NCBI RefSeq assembly: GCF_905475345.1
Contig: NC_066594.1
Coordinates: forward strand, 6,322,001-6,386,000
Source: Vespula vulgaris
Lineage: Eukaryota > Arthropoda > Insecta > Hymenoptera > Vespidae
DNA length: 64,000 nucleotides
Direction of reading: 5' to 3'
The notes below the pieces were generated by a model. It was not told the DNA's origin, did not search any database, and worked only from the letters and a program-made list of their open reading frames with translations. How positions within the stretch are numbered: position 1 is the stretch's first letter; every line of letters begins with the position of its first letter. Made by a program: the position numbers and the translations under genes. Shown piece by piece: positions 27,431 to 41,819 of the stretch.

Positions 27431-28300
27431 GTCATCGTCGAAAATCAATTTGTCACTTGTCGGTGGCACTACCGCACGTCCGGCACGCTCTTGCAACTCC
27501 GGCTAGCGCTCCGTATTCCGTTCGTTCCGCTCGTTCCGCTCGTCCCAGGGAACTTCCCAGGGCTGGCGATACCCGTTCCAAGTTTATGGGTGCTCCTAGT
27601 GCCCCCCGCCTACCCCTCTAATCGTTCTCACTCGTTAGAACGTATAAAATGTAATTAACGTTTATGCACTCCTTTTTTCTACCTTAATTTTCATATACGT
27701 ATATATATATATGTATGTATGTATGTATATACGTATATATGTATGTATATATGTTTATATATATGTATATATATGTTTATATATATGTATATATATATAT
27801 ATATGTTTATATATATATATATATGTATATATACACATATAGATATGATACGAATATTGTGTATGTATATTGCTTCTTCTCACGACATTGACGATTTATC
27901 TATCGGTTCATTCTTAATGTTCTTTTTCATTTTTATCGTTTAAGCTGGTTTCTATGATATTAATAATATTTTTATATAATTCTGTTCTTTTTTCTTGTTT
28001 CTTGATATTTTGAAAAATTGTCACAGATAAGAGAGAATACATTCGCTTGTTCATCGGTATATTTTCATATCTTTCGTAGGCTCTGGCACACGGATCATTG
28101 CAAAAATTACTTGGAAAGAAATTTTCAAGCGTTCGTTGCGATATGTACTTACTTACTTACTTACTTACTTACGTCCGCGCTCCATGATTATTCCGCATGG
28201 CGCTGCACGCGTTATCCACTCTCCTGCGCGTTTATGCAAATAACTAATCCAAACAAATACGGCTAAAAATAAAAAAGATATTGCACGAGGATATGTGTGC

Positions 28301-29297
28301 ATATACGTGCACGTGCATTTATGAATATGTACGTGTGTCTAGTAGGAATATGTGTGTTTGCGTATGTCTGCTGTGTGTGTGTGTGTGTTTCTATGCTGTG
28401 TGTTTGTCTGTGTGTTTGTCTGTCTGTTAGCATCGATGTCGCGAACAAACACTTATTATATTCTCCGTTTCTCAGGCGCGACGATCGTTTTTTTGCTTTT
28501 TTTTAAACGTGGAAAAACACGCGCGTCTTCTCAAAATTTTCAAGCTAGTGCAAAAGTCATTGCAAGATTTCTTCTTTCCAACATTTTTATTCGTTTCGAC
28601 GTAGAGCAATTTTAACGATTGTAACAGGTTAACGTTAACACACAAAAAAAAAAAAAAAAGAGAGAGAGGAACAAAAAGAAGAGAAAGAAATAATATAATC
28701 ATAATAACACTTTCGTTTTGATAAAATAAAATCTCCTATATTATCGTATGTCGTTATTGAGAAAGAAAAAGAAAAAAATAATGAAATACGGTAAGAACAA
28801 TCGATTCACTTTCCATAACCAAAAACGCTTGTTAGGCGTTTTAATTGGAATACTTGTCGAATGATTTGGCATATATTAAAAAGAATAGAACGTACGAATA
28901 AAAACGGCAATCTGATTGAGTAATACTATTTCGTTTTCTTCCTCTTCTTTTTGTTTCTTTTTTTATTCGACAGGTACGTTCTCGAAACGTGCGCGAGTCG
29001 TATAACGTATAACACTAAAATACACATCTACGTCGAAGTAATCTTTCCGAGTGTTCTCGATAAGACGAACGATATAGGGGTCGGTAACTCGTATCGATTT
29101 AGTATCGAATGATGTCATTTAAACCTACATTAACTGCGTAGAATTTACTTTAGACGTAGCACACCAACGGGAAATGCAACGATTAACGTAAAAAGTAAAT
29201 AATTTACTAAAAAAAAAATATATATATCTCCATCTTCCATATTCTAATTCGATTTTTGAGGTTACGAATGCGTATACGCCTATGAATAATCTGATCG

Positions 29298-29330
<33 letters not shown>

Positions 29331-31400
29331 GTGTGTATAAAATGTATCCAATAAATATAATCGAAACAACGATTACTCGTAACAAAAATATCGTTTATAA
29401 TTATATCGATAAGTATCGCCTATAATGTGAACATTTTCGAGATTATATACGACAATCTCAATTTTTATTGGTTAAAAGATATCATTAACGATCGTAAGGA
29501 TGAGTCGTCCGTGATATCATTCTTTTTCGATCTTGTCGAATTAGGACGCGATTAAACTAGAAACTGTATAAACACAGTGTCCCAGATCGTATGTAGAGAG
29601 TGTCATAAATCGTAACGCACTTCTCTCGTTCGAAGATTTTCGGTGCCAGGACGACGAGCGGAAGTGAAATTTAAGATTGGACATTTGCCAGAATAATAGC
29701 TCTACGCTCTAGTAAATTTCCAACCATGTTTCGCGTTGCGTTTTACCGTGCAATGAAAAACTTTTTATAGGGAGAAGTGTGTTCTACTTTACCGACTCAG
29801 ATTACTGTTCGAGAATCCATAAGATGGGGCGAGCATCGGAGAAATGTGATAGACTCGGAGGTTTGTTAAAAGTCTCTCCCAACCACGCCCCACTTTGCTG
29901 CAACCCATTTTACAATAATGTTTAAAAAAAAAGAAAAAGAAAATTTTTTTAAAAATCTTTCGGATACGCACGATATTCGACGATATATTTTAATTAATAA
30001 TAACTTTCTCTCGTAACGTCGAATTAAATTCAACATCTTGTCCTGAAATATATATGTTTATATATATATACGTTTTTTTGTATATTTTGACGAAAAGAAA
30101 ACATATATACATATATAAACAATTTTAAAGAAATAGAAAAAAAAGTACTTCGTCTGAAACATTTTACGTACAATTGAAATCTGTTTCTCAACCGTGCATT
30201 AGAACAAATATCGCAAAGATACAAGATTAATACTCGTATCATTTTATCTCATTATCTACATCTATATACATATATACACTTATATATGTGTGTGTGTGTG
30301 TGTGTGTACTCATACATATACATATATTTATCTACCTAAATTTCTTACTCCATCCATATTCTACGAACGTACGACAAATAAGATCGAAGATCGGATTGTA
30401 AAAGTCCGATCGTGGTGGAAAAGTTCGTGACGTGGAAAACAGAGAAAATTAGTTCGACGAAACGTTTTGGTTTGCTACGCACGATTAGAGGATCGTTCTG
30501 TCGCACGGACGATCGAGAAAAAGTACGAATTCTTCGTTACGACTTTAACGTATATGTATATTCCGTTATCACAGCCACTGGGATATATCAATCCAACATG
30601 TCTAGTGATAAAATTTCTCCAAGAAATAATGGAAAAACTTTTCAAAGGGGGGAAATAGAATTTCTTACGTAGAGACGTATTTGTACGTCTCTATAGATAT
30701 AAATATACGTAGATATATAAATATACGTATATATATAGATAAGTATCTACGTAATTACGTCTGCATGTGTGTGTGTTTTCTATGTCTAATACTAAGACGA
30801 CGATTGTTCGTCTCGCAAATGGCGAACGCGACAAAAGTGGACGAAAAGTTTTCTTCGTGGAAAGAGATCGAACTTATATACTGTTCGAGAGAAAGTGAGA
30901 AAGAACGATAAAGAGATAGATAGATAGATAAAGAAAGAAAGAGAGGGAAAGAGAGGAATAGTAGGTAGTTCTGTATTTATTACTTCGATAAAGGGAATAC
31001 TGTCTATAACCATTTTGTACAAAAACGTGTAGATTTTTATCTGTAGGACGTAGAAATGATTCATACCTGTAACTCCATGAAAATGGTACGAGATAATAGA
31101 GATTGGACTTGATTTTAACCAAAATAATGACAATTCGATCGAACCAATATCGACGAGAATGAAATAATTTGCTCGTTAATTTAATGCCAAAAGAAAGAAT
31201 CGTTCGTAATCCGTCCGATCTTAAAAAGGAACAAAAGAAGAGAAAAGAAGAAAGAAAGAAGTAAAAAAGTAAATGACATAAAACAAAAAGAGATACTATA
31301 TAAAATGTATACATATCAAACAAACAAGAATAATAAAAAAGAAACGAACGAACAAATAAATAAATAAATAAATAAATAAATAAAAAGTAAAAAGCAAACG
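28301..31400. other. Gene-poor AT-rich region
   Basis: GT-rich repeat at 28,370-28,425, a TA tract near 29,300, a moderately GC-rich unique stretch at 29,560-29,910 and TA/GT tracts near 30,270-30,310. None of the frames resembles a protein family. Confidence 0.5.
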
Positions 31401-31739
31401 AAAGTGCACAAGATCCGTGGAATTATTCTACGATGATAAAAAGAATTGATATCTCCGACGCGACCAGACGCGATAGAGGGAAGAGAACAAAGAAACGAAA
31501 AAAAAAAAAAGAAAAGAGAGAAGGGAGAAAAAACAAGAAAGGTAAAAAGAAAGGAGAAAGAAGAAGGAAATGGTACGAAGGAGTAAGGGAGTGTGCAAGG
31601 GAAGAAAAAGACGACGAAAAAGAAGAAGCCGAAGAAAAAAAAGAAGAAAAAGAAGAAAACGAAGTAGGAAGAGAAAGAGGAAGAGAAAGAGGAGGAGGAG
31701 GAGAAGGTGGGAGATGGGTTGGTTGATGGTGGTGTAGAG

Positions 31740-32130
31740 AGATAGTAGCGGCGAGTATAGCGAGTAGAATTTTATGGGGAAGTTTCGAGCTCTGAAACCA
31801 GTGGCTATGTCGGCGGTGAGCATAAAAAAGGCAGCCACCCCCTTCCAGTTACGATGTGTTTTGCCAAAAGCTGGGGAACGGAGCGTCGCGACGGCGCCAG
31901 GGGGTCTGGAGCCAACGCTTGCAAGCTTTCGAGGCTTCTGTCAATTCAGTCGGTGCTTTCATTCCCGGGATTCGAAACCCGGCGAACCACCACTACCACC
32001 ACTACCACCATCACCATCACCATCACCCATCTCCCATCTCCCATCTCCCATCTCCCATCTCCCATCTCCACTACCACCACCTCCACTATCATCTCCTATC
32101 TCCCTCCTCATCTCACTCGAGAGACTGTTA
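31740..32130. other. GC-rich island with CCCATCT minisatellite
   Basis: Unique CpG-rich sequence (31,740-31,985), then CCA/CAT trinucleotides and six tandem CCCATCT units (32,026-32,067). On the plus strand an ATG at 31,774 opens a frame reaching a good donor (GCG|GTGAGC) after 14 codons, so it could be a first exon, but no downstream exon was found before the minus-strand LMAN1 gene. Confidence 0.35.
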
Positions 32131-32168
32131 CATCCGACTTCTGGGCCGCCATTTTTCTTTTCTTTTCA

Positions 32169-32209
<41 letters not shown>

Positions 32210-34750
32210 ATTTTTCTTTTTGATAAAATCTATACGATTTTTATTCTTAAGTTCCTTAACTTTTTTTTTTTGTTATCGATTCCATGTTTAGCAGGTTTTT
32301 TTTTTGATGCATCAATGTCAGATAAATGTTTGTATTATTTTGTTGATCGGATGTTCGCGAATTGTATCACTTTTTTCCTTTTACGTTTTCTTTTTTCAAG
32401 TGTAGGGAAATATATAATATTTTTTTTTAATATCGTTTGATTAGTATATTCAAGATTAGTTATTAATGTAATTTTCTTCTATCTGAAAAGCATGTGAATT
32501 GTTCTATGATATAAAATGACACGTCGTCTCGAATCTATAAGCTTCAAGTTCAGCTTTTTCTCTTTATGGAGAAAAAAAACAAGTTATATTGTGATAATAT
32601 CGTTTATATGAAATTTCATTGCAAGTATTTTTTTCTTATTATCGAAGATCGGACGAACGATCGTTATAATCGTCCTAACGAGATTGCTATTTACGTATAT
32701 TAATTTTTTTTATTATAGAAACGATAAAAATAATGTGAGAAAGATGTTGGAGAGATGTAAATTCATTGAAAATAGAATCCGAATCGAATCTATCGCGTTG
32801 TAAAATGAGGACGGCAAGATCGAATAGAACGTTTCTTCGTAAACTCCAACGAATATAGATATCTCTACCCTATCTTCGCGTGGATGATTTATGATCGAGT
32901 TGACGTCACCTCGCGGACATAAATCCTCGAATACATTTCATTTCTTGAAGAGGTTTCGACCGTTCGTGACTGCAATCATCGTTCGAAGGAAACATGTTTG
33001 CTCTTTCGGAAGCAGTGCGACCCTCTAATTTCAGAGAAACGAAAATAACGTTAGAAGATATTGAGAGATCTTATTGACGATAATAATTCATTATTTCAGT
33101 TCGATTTATTATCGTTAAATATTTATATCGAATTGGCCAGTAAATATACCATAAAGAATATTCCATCTAAATTATACTAGTATCGTTGATACGAATATTA
33201 AAACAATACAAAAACGTTACGGTCGACAAAATATTTTATAGGATGTTATTCGCTTCTTAAAAATGTTACTTCTATGTTGAATATAAGATACTCGTTAACA
33301 ATTCTTTCCAATAAAACTCGCAATTACAGTAAAATTTATTTCCATTTGCTTTTATTTAAGATACAAGATACATAAAAAAGGAAGGAAAAAAAAAAAGATA
33401 CTATAGAGCGTCGTCGATTATGAATATAAAATATAATATTACAATACGATATAATGCAAGTTGCATTTCGTAACTAGCATTATATTTCTCTTTTTTGATA
33501 GAAGAAAATAATACTCGTATCGAATCGGTATTAAGATGAAAATTATCGATACATAGATGAATTGTTTTTAAGAATGCATATAATAGATAACAATTCTGTT
33601 TTCATAATACATTGATAAACTTGAATGGACAAAGATTATTCAGATATTTCTACCTCATATAGTTTACGATTCTTCTCCCGGCGGAAGAAAGGGAAATAGA
33701 TACATCGCGTGCCCCTAAAGCGAGGACAATAGATCCAGCCCTTGCAAGAGCAGTCGAGGATGATTTGACAAATTCTCGATCGTATGCACGAAGGGAGAAA
33801 GTCAAAAAAAGAGAAAGAGAAAGGAAGAAAGAGAGATACACAAAGGGACAAAGAGAGAGAGAGAGAGAGAGAGAAAGATGCTGTCTCAAGACTACGTAAT
33901 AGAAAAAATTACCCGTATCTAACGCGACGCCGATGGATCGTAAATTCGTAAGAAATTAACGAGTGAACTATACGATCGTTTCATCTTCGTTACGACCTAT
34001 CATAAAATTGTGAATTTAAATAATACTCGTAATATTATAGAATTGTTAAAAACATAAAACATATATTTCAAGTTTAGATCCGAAGAGAATGTAAATCTAA
34101 TCGAAACTGCAATAATGATTATGCAATTCTTTTCTATCGCGATTAATGTACTTATTTATTTTTTTTCACTTATTTCTTTTTTTTATATTTCATTTATTTA
34201 TTCTCCTCTTTATTCATTTTGGAAATACTGTTCTAAAGATATTGTTTTTCCCAGGGTCATATTTATGTTTTCTAAAGGTCTCCCTAAAAATTTCAATTGA
34301 TCAACTTCCTACGGATTTCCATTTTTTCTTGTTTACATCATTTTTCTTTTTACAAAAAGAATAACAAAGAAAAAAGAAAAGAAAAAAAAAACAGAAAGCA
34401 ATTCTTACGAATACGCTTAGGTACATAAAATATTAATTTAATCCTATATCCTATAGTCACTAGTGATGACTATCTAGTATCTAAGTTCGAAAGATCCCAA
34501 CTTCCGAAATAGAAGTTCGCGCGTGTCCTGACGCTTTGACAAATGACACTACGATTCCCGATTTGTTCGAGCGGATATGACGACGTTGAATTGTATCGTT
34601 CAATGTTAACCCCACCCTCTCCTCCTTTTCTCTACCATCTCGTTTTCTTTTACCCTCTTTTTCTAAGTCCGTTCTGACTGCACAATAATATAAACCGGCT
34701 TTCTCTCCCCTTTTATGTTGTACTCACTATCGTCGTCGTCTTCGTCGTCT

Positions 34751-34799
<49 letters not shown>

Positions 34800-37700
34800 T
34801 TACGGTCCACCAACTTTTCAGGATTCCGTGGAATCATCCAAATACTTTCTCCCTTGTTCCATAAAAAGGAAGACTACCGGAACCGGATGCCGGATGCAAG
34901 AATGAGGGTGCAACCAGCGGGGGTGTGAGGAAGAATCGAGGAACCACCACAGGAGCCCGATTTTCTCCTTACAACGAGAACATTTATTTTCCTGGAGGAG
35001 GAGCGTAGAAAGGACTGCTCGAAACGATTGATTTGTCTTTTTTTTCTCAACCCTCCCTTCCTCTCTTTTCTCTGTCTCTCTCTTCTTCTTTTTCTCTTTA
35101 TTTTTCGACGTCAAACGTCTTTCGTCGTTTACAGAAAAAAAAAGAGCAATGAAAAATAAAGGAAACAAAAATTTTCGCAAGAAATATGACGTAATTTTTA
35201 TCCTTATAAAATAATCACCGTCCAAATTTACTTTGTTAAATTGAATACAATTTTCAATAGCGATAGAAAATATGTTTTATCTCGTGTATCGTAAGTAAAG
35301 TTAATTTTGATGTTATGGTGTATGTATTGATTAATAATTGTAGTAATATCTTCTTGTTTTCGATTTCGCGTTTTTCTATTGAAATATTCAATAATTCGAT
35401 AATAGACAAATTAGATAAATAACTTTCAATTCGTGATAATGTATTTTATATGTTATCGTATATGTTACTAAGTAATTTCTATATTGAGAATATTGTTAAT
35501 TATTAATTACTGATTAATATCTTTTTTCTGTCGATTCTTTTTTCAAAAAAAAAAAAAAAAGAAAAAGATTAAATAAAATAAATAAATAACAAATTAAGTT
35601 CGTTTCGAGACAAGTGACTTTCAATCCTTGACAATCTGTATTATCCTATGTTCTTTATATAAAAAAAAAAATAAATTGATAATCAATATCTTATTAATTA
35701 CAAACAGAAATTATTAATTATTCTAAACATTGAATTGGTTCTGAATAAACCTGTGATTATAATATCTAATTTTAATTTTAGACAAACTGATGAGTGCGGA
35801 TGCTTTTTACTCGTGCAAATAAGAAAAAAAAAGGAAAAGAAAAAGAAAAAAGATATTCGAAGTTTCATCTTCAACTCATAATTTTATTTCTCGTTGAGAT
35901 TGTCCTCCTGGGATTAATTAAATCAGTTTTGATGGCTTCACGCGCCGAATGGCGTCCTATGCTCGTTAAAATTACAGTCTCGATTGAGCGCACGTGTCGT
36001 ATACATAATTTCTCTCATGAAATTAACTCCCTTCGAATATCCGATCGAAATCCCGATAACGACGCATCGACTAGGCGCAAAATGCCATAATTGCGTGCAC
36101 TATACCTATAAACGCGTTGTAATAACGATGCAAACTATCGTCCGTGTTTAATACCACGAGATTATTGACAATCAAAATTTTATACATACGTACATATATC
36201 CATCGAATTATAGATAGAGTAAATAGATTTATTATTTGTTGTAATTAATTCCTATTAACAAATAGTAGACGTGTTAACAAAAGAAAAGGTTTAAAAAAAG
36301 AAAAAAAAAAAGATTTCATTTCAGTACAAAACACGTCTTAATGCACTTCATATAAAATAATCTAAATACATAATACAAAGGATATACAATGTAATTACGA
36401 AAAAAGAAAAGTATAAATATTAATTATTCTAAAATTTATACCAATTAAAAAAATTAAGTATCATTAATTCGTCGTTTTTATATCACGTACTAATATACGA
36501 TATATCATCATAAATATACTTATACTTTTATAAATATACTTAAAAAAAATATTTGAAAATACTGACCCGGAAAGTAAATGATAAAAGATTTTTCTCTTTA
36601 TAATTAAAAATTAAAGAAAAAAAAACAGAAAAAATAAAAAAAATAACAAGTTTGTTAAGAAGACGAATTGCATGATTGAAGTGCATCAGAGTGGTCATAT
36701 AGAGAGTAATGTGTCGAGGGTGTTAACTACGATATACGGGATAGTTAACTACCTTCGGCATTTAAATCGCATCGAACATTTGGCCATGGTCTGCATTAGC
36801 TTGCTAGAGTGATCATGGACATTCGTAGGGATAGAAATGTACCGGGTGTGGACGTAAGTAATGAATACGTTTCGAAAAGGGGGAAAGGAATATTAAATTA
36901 CGCGTGTCCACGAGAGCATTTGGCCGTGACTATTCCTCCTTCCCGTGTGTCATCATCATTGTCATCGTAAAATATAGAATCGTTTCTTCGTTCCGACACA
37001 TTATGGTTATTTAAAGGAATTTTTATGATTATTTAATTTAACGACAATAATGCTTCGCAATGAACTTTAACAATTTTCTTTTCTTTTCTATAATTATAAA
37101 TAATATTTTACACGCGTAAAAGAAAAGAAATTTTTTCTTTTCAATAGTCACGTTAAATATGAAAAAAAAAGAAAAGAAATCAAAATTAATATCAAGATAA
37201 GATATTTTACAATTTTTAACTATTTGATACGCACATGTGTAAATTATTTTACGTGATTTAAATTCATAATCTAGGCATATGATATCTAAATATTAAAACG
37301 ACAAAATATATATATATATATATATTTATATTTTTTACTTATATTTATATATTTTTAATATTTAATATTTAATCTCAGGAACGAAAAATCGACAAAAGGT
37401 AAATACGTAACATCTCGTTAATAATTCAAAACACAATTAAAATAATCTATATCTACTTCGAATATATAATAATAATAACCATTATAATATCTTCGAATAA
37501 AATAAAATAAATATAGATATTTAAAGTAAAACTAATTATTAAGTAAAATAAAAAAAAATAAACAAAATTAAATATTCTTCATTTGTCTCATCTTACTCAC
37601 TATATGCTGCATTCTATAGAAATTGCTAAATACGAAAAGCTGCAAAATCTATAAAATAAATACGAAGAAACAGAAAATTTAATCCCATATATATATATAT

Positions 37701-37939
37701 ATACATCAGATTTTCGAGAGGCTAGCGTCCAATTTGTAAGATATATGATCTGACTTAACACAGCGTAAGAATTCACCGTACGATTCGGGCACCCCATAAA
37801 TAGTGGAAAACCACATAAACTGACCATCCTGAGTGGGGCAACGGCGATTCGTTTTCGAATAGGATGTTGTATCGACCCTTTTCTAGATATACGAAGACAG
37901 AAATGCGTCTTCGCAAAGGACAAAAGTTACTTAACCCTC

Positions 37940-37991
<52 letters not shown>

Positions 37992-40405
37992 CTACTCGTA
38001 CGAATCATGGCTACGCCCCAATACGTGAAGAAGGGTGACTTTTATATATATACTCAAGGGTTGACAGTATCCAAAAGCAGCCACCCTTGATGCGCGCAAA
38101 TAGAGACTATTCTTGACGATAGATTACAGCTTAAGTGTTTGGATGCTTTATCGTTAAGTGGTTGCTTGATTCTTTTACGCGCGTGCACGCACACTCCAAT
38201 ACACATACACGTACATATTATATACATATACATATATATATATGCACGTACACGAGCGCATTTCTTCCATTTCTTCTTCGTTGCGACGATCTTCTTATTT
38301 GTTTATTAGATTTCTACGTTAAGTAAATACTTATATACCATCGAACAAAAAGTCAAGCGATCGGACAAATAAAGTCCTAAAAGTGTTACATTTCGTTCAA
38401 TCGGTCCTTAAGAAATTACACCTACTTCTTTTTACCTCTTAATCATCGTGCTTATCGTTTTATTAATTTTTTTTTTTTAATTTGATCGAATAATATAATC
38501 GCGTGAGCTAAATTTTCTATCTTACAATTTCTAACTTATCTATGCGCGTATACGTTTCTTTTTTTCTTTTTTCCTATTTCTTTTCCTTTTTTTTTTTGTA
38601 AGATAATAAATATTCTTAATACTTCCACTTGTACTTACATCAGCTGTGATCGCGTTTTAGCAATTAACAAAATTCATATATAATCTTTTTCTATTGGCAA
38701 AACCTGAACAAGCTGAATTCAAGTTCAATGATAAATTTTTTAATCGTCTAAATAAATAAATTCGATCGTAATTCGAGTTGTTATTTTTACCGTGTAAAAA
38801 ATAAAATGATTCGACGAACAAATACGTGAACAAATTTTTTTCTTTTTGAGTAGATTCTATTAATTTTAGTCTCTCACGAGATCTTTTTTTTCCGAGATAA
38901 AACTGAAAATCCTGTACATAAATAAATTATAATCGTAATAAATAGTTCATGTATAATTGTAATAAATAATAAATTGTTAATATATAATTGCGTAAGATCC
39001 TGAGATAAACAACAATTAATAATAAAAATGAAAAGAAGGAATTTATCAAGTGGCGTAAAATAATGTTTTAGGGGTGAGTGAGGAGGAAGAGGGGTAGTTC
39101 CATTAGAGCCTATTTTACGAGAAAACAATTAATAATAATTAAATTCGAATTCAACATCAACTCTTAGGGATATCGGTCCCCCTCTCAGTCGAGCAAAAAC
39201 ATCGTTGATCTATGTTCGCCACGGAAAGATTACGAACGTCATCGTCCCTGTTTCTTTTTTTCTTTTTTTTTTTTTAAGTATGATACAGAGAGATATTATA
39301 TCTTGCTATGCATTTTCACTCAAGCTTTTGTTCTTTGTCGACGGACCTTGAAGATGGCGATATGGTATGACTTCCATTTTATTTTCGAACAATTCTCTTT
39401 CTCCTTCTCTTTCTATTTTTTTGTCTTTAAAAGATATAAAGAAATCGCAATGTCATCTATGATTCACTCTTTCGCATTTTTTTTTTCTTTTTTTTTTAAG
39501 TAAAACAACCCTCTTACGATCTCACATTACAGTCTAACGAGCTACAATCCTACGAATTATTTACTAGAATATTTGTATGTATATATAAATATATAGATAT
39601 TTTTTGTATTAGATATATAGATTTTTTATATTACACATTTTTTATATTATATATTATATATATAGATATTATGTTATATTGATTAAGTATTAAAATATCG
39701 AGAATCCTATACATAGTTCTATGTGTCGAGTTATTTATTACAATTGAGTAAAAATATTTAATATAAATATATTTAATGTAACGTTGTTATATAACATTGT
39801 CTTGTTAATTGGATGAAAAAATATTAAAATAACGGCCGACAATTCGGCAATGGCTGAAAGTGATCTATTCTTTCGTTCGATTAATCTAATCGTTAAGTCC
39901 TATAATTAATAATAAGATATAATTAACCTACATATGTAAAAATATATTAAAAAATACGATATGTCGAGAACGATCGTAAAACGAGATTAAATAATCGTGA
40001 CCTTTCGTCGTAATAGAACGAACATTCATAAATATGACTCGTAACATTGATCTAATACTTCAAAAAAAAATTACAAACTTCTCTCCTGAATTTTAATAAC
40101 AACTATGAAGTACAAAGATCTGAAGGAGAACGAACGAAAAAAAAAAATAACAACAAAATTAATAACTCGCAGACTTGTCGACGATGTATATACGTATATA
40201 TTGAAAGTATGAAAATACGTGCGTATATGCGTAATTACGTACGTGACAAAATATTATAGATATCTAACAATTGGTAAGGGATAACCGAGCATTTTGAATC
40301 ACGTACAATATCGTATGAATCATACTGATTCTATCTCCCTATATAATAAATAAAACAAGTATACACATATATCTATAATATTATACGTTAAGTATATATG
40401 TATAT

Positions 40406-40451
<46 letters not shown>

Positions 40452-41488
40452 CACAAGTATCTATACAAGGGCGATAACACGATTTATCCGTAGAAAAAAG
40501 GCGGTTACGAACCCTTCGGAAAATATGACTTTCAATCGGGTTTGGGCATCGTAAAGTGCGGCGGGTCTTTTAATCAATCTAACCGATAGACACGAGGCAC
40601 CAATTCGATCAACCAAATCGTTCTCCTAGAATTATTATAGTATCCCGTGATCCCCTAAATCATTCGTTCCTCTGCCTTCATGAGAATCCTTCGTGGTGAT
40701 ACGAATGAACGAATGAACGAACGAACGAACGTGTAAGTACTTACTTACATATATCCATTACAAAATAACCCCTCTCGTATACCCGAAAATGTTATCGATT
40801 ATATATACATATATATATATGTATGTATGTATGTGGGTGTATATATATATATTTTGATTTGTCACAGTAGTAGACGATAGATAGATACGCATTTACGTTT
40901 CGAACGAAAGAACGAACGTTCCGCATTTTGTATTGAACGACGATACCCTCCTATTGTGTGTCTCCCTCTTATTCACTATATAAATCACGTTAGATACTAT
41001 CCAGAATAATATCGTAAGATTACCAATGAGAAAGATAAAGAGAAAACGAAAAGAGAGAATAGTATATATATATATATAAAATAAAAATCTTATTAGAAGT
41101 ATGACGTAAGATATTAAAAGATTATGAATGAGAAAAAAAATAGAGAAGAATGATACATTAATTATTGTATAATAATTATTATGTCTATATGTGAACGTGA
41201 TAAAAATTATATTAAAAATGCCTCACCAAATTTTTAAAACAGGTTTCACCGAGCTTGGTAGATTTAATCTTGCTAGCTCCGAGGACGGACGAATTGGTAC
41301 TGAACTTCGTTTACGAACTGCGTACTTACTTGCCGACGAATGTTTTGTTTACTTCGAAGAGAAACAAAAAGGAAGAAATAGAGAGAGAGAGAGAGAGAAA
41401 CAACACGTAAACGTTATCAACAGACGCGATCATTGTTTATCTTTATTGTTCTCGTCTTCGTCGTTCGTTCGTTCGTTTATTCTCTCTT

Positions 41489-41519
<31 letters not shown>

Positions 41520-41815
41520 GTTTCGAATGAACGACAAAAGATTTGTGAAAAAAAAAGAAACATTAACGATCTTCGACATCTTTTGTTGCAGATATGTACG
41601 AATTTAACGATAGATATTAAATAATTATGCGTTTATTATATCGAGACGAATAATTATGAATCTAATGTGTAACCTAACAATCGGGTTAATTTAATCAGTA
41701 GAAAGAAATTTTATTCTACGTTAAATTAAAAACCTAAATATTTTAGATTTATAAAATATCTATTGATTAACGTTTAAACTTAGTAAAATTAGTTGTATCC
41801 AAAGTTTCTAATAAC
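32131..41815. other. Gene-poor AT-rich region
   Basis: Mostly unique AT-rich sequence with TA tracts, a CGT tract (34,731-34,799), and unique, less AT-rich stretches at 34,480-34,600, 36,660-36,960, 37,720-37,930, 38,000-38,100 and 40,460-40,740. No reading frame has recognisable homology. Confidence 0.5.
34731..34799. repeat. CGT trinucleotide tract
   Basis: About 23 units, with TTC variants near the left end. Confidence 0.95.
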
Positions 41816-41819
41816 AGTA

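Larger units (their letters stand above)
25061..28300. other. Dense microsatellite block
   Basis: Nearly continuous CT and GA tracts from 25,070 to 26,130, a small GAC patch at 26,346-26,392, TA and CT tracts at 26,630-26,780, a degenerate CGT/CAT tract at 27,176-27,430, a GC-rich unique patch at 27,430-27,630, TATG/TA tracts to 27,840 and a TTAC tract at about 28,146-28,171. A perfect octamer ATGCAAAT (POU-type site) is at 28,234-28,241. No credible gene. Confidence 0.55.

Noticed and set aside
27138..27506. Arg-rich and Ser-rich plus-strand frames
   Set aside because: Other reading frames of the CGT trinucleotide tract.
31964..31985. tRNA T-arm-like sequence (CCGGG, TTCGAA, CCCGG)
   Set aside because: The loop has one base too many, and no matching D-arm, anticodon arm or acceptor stem is found on either strand.
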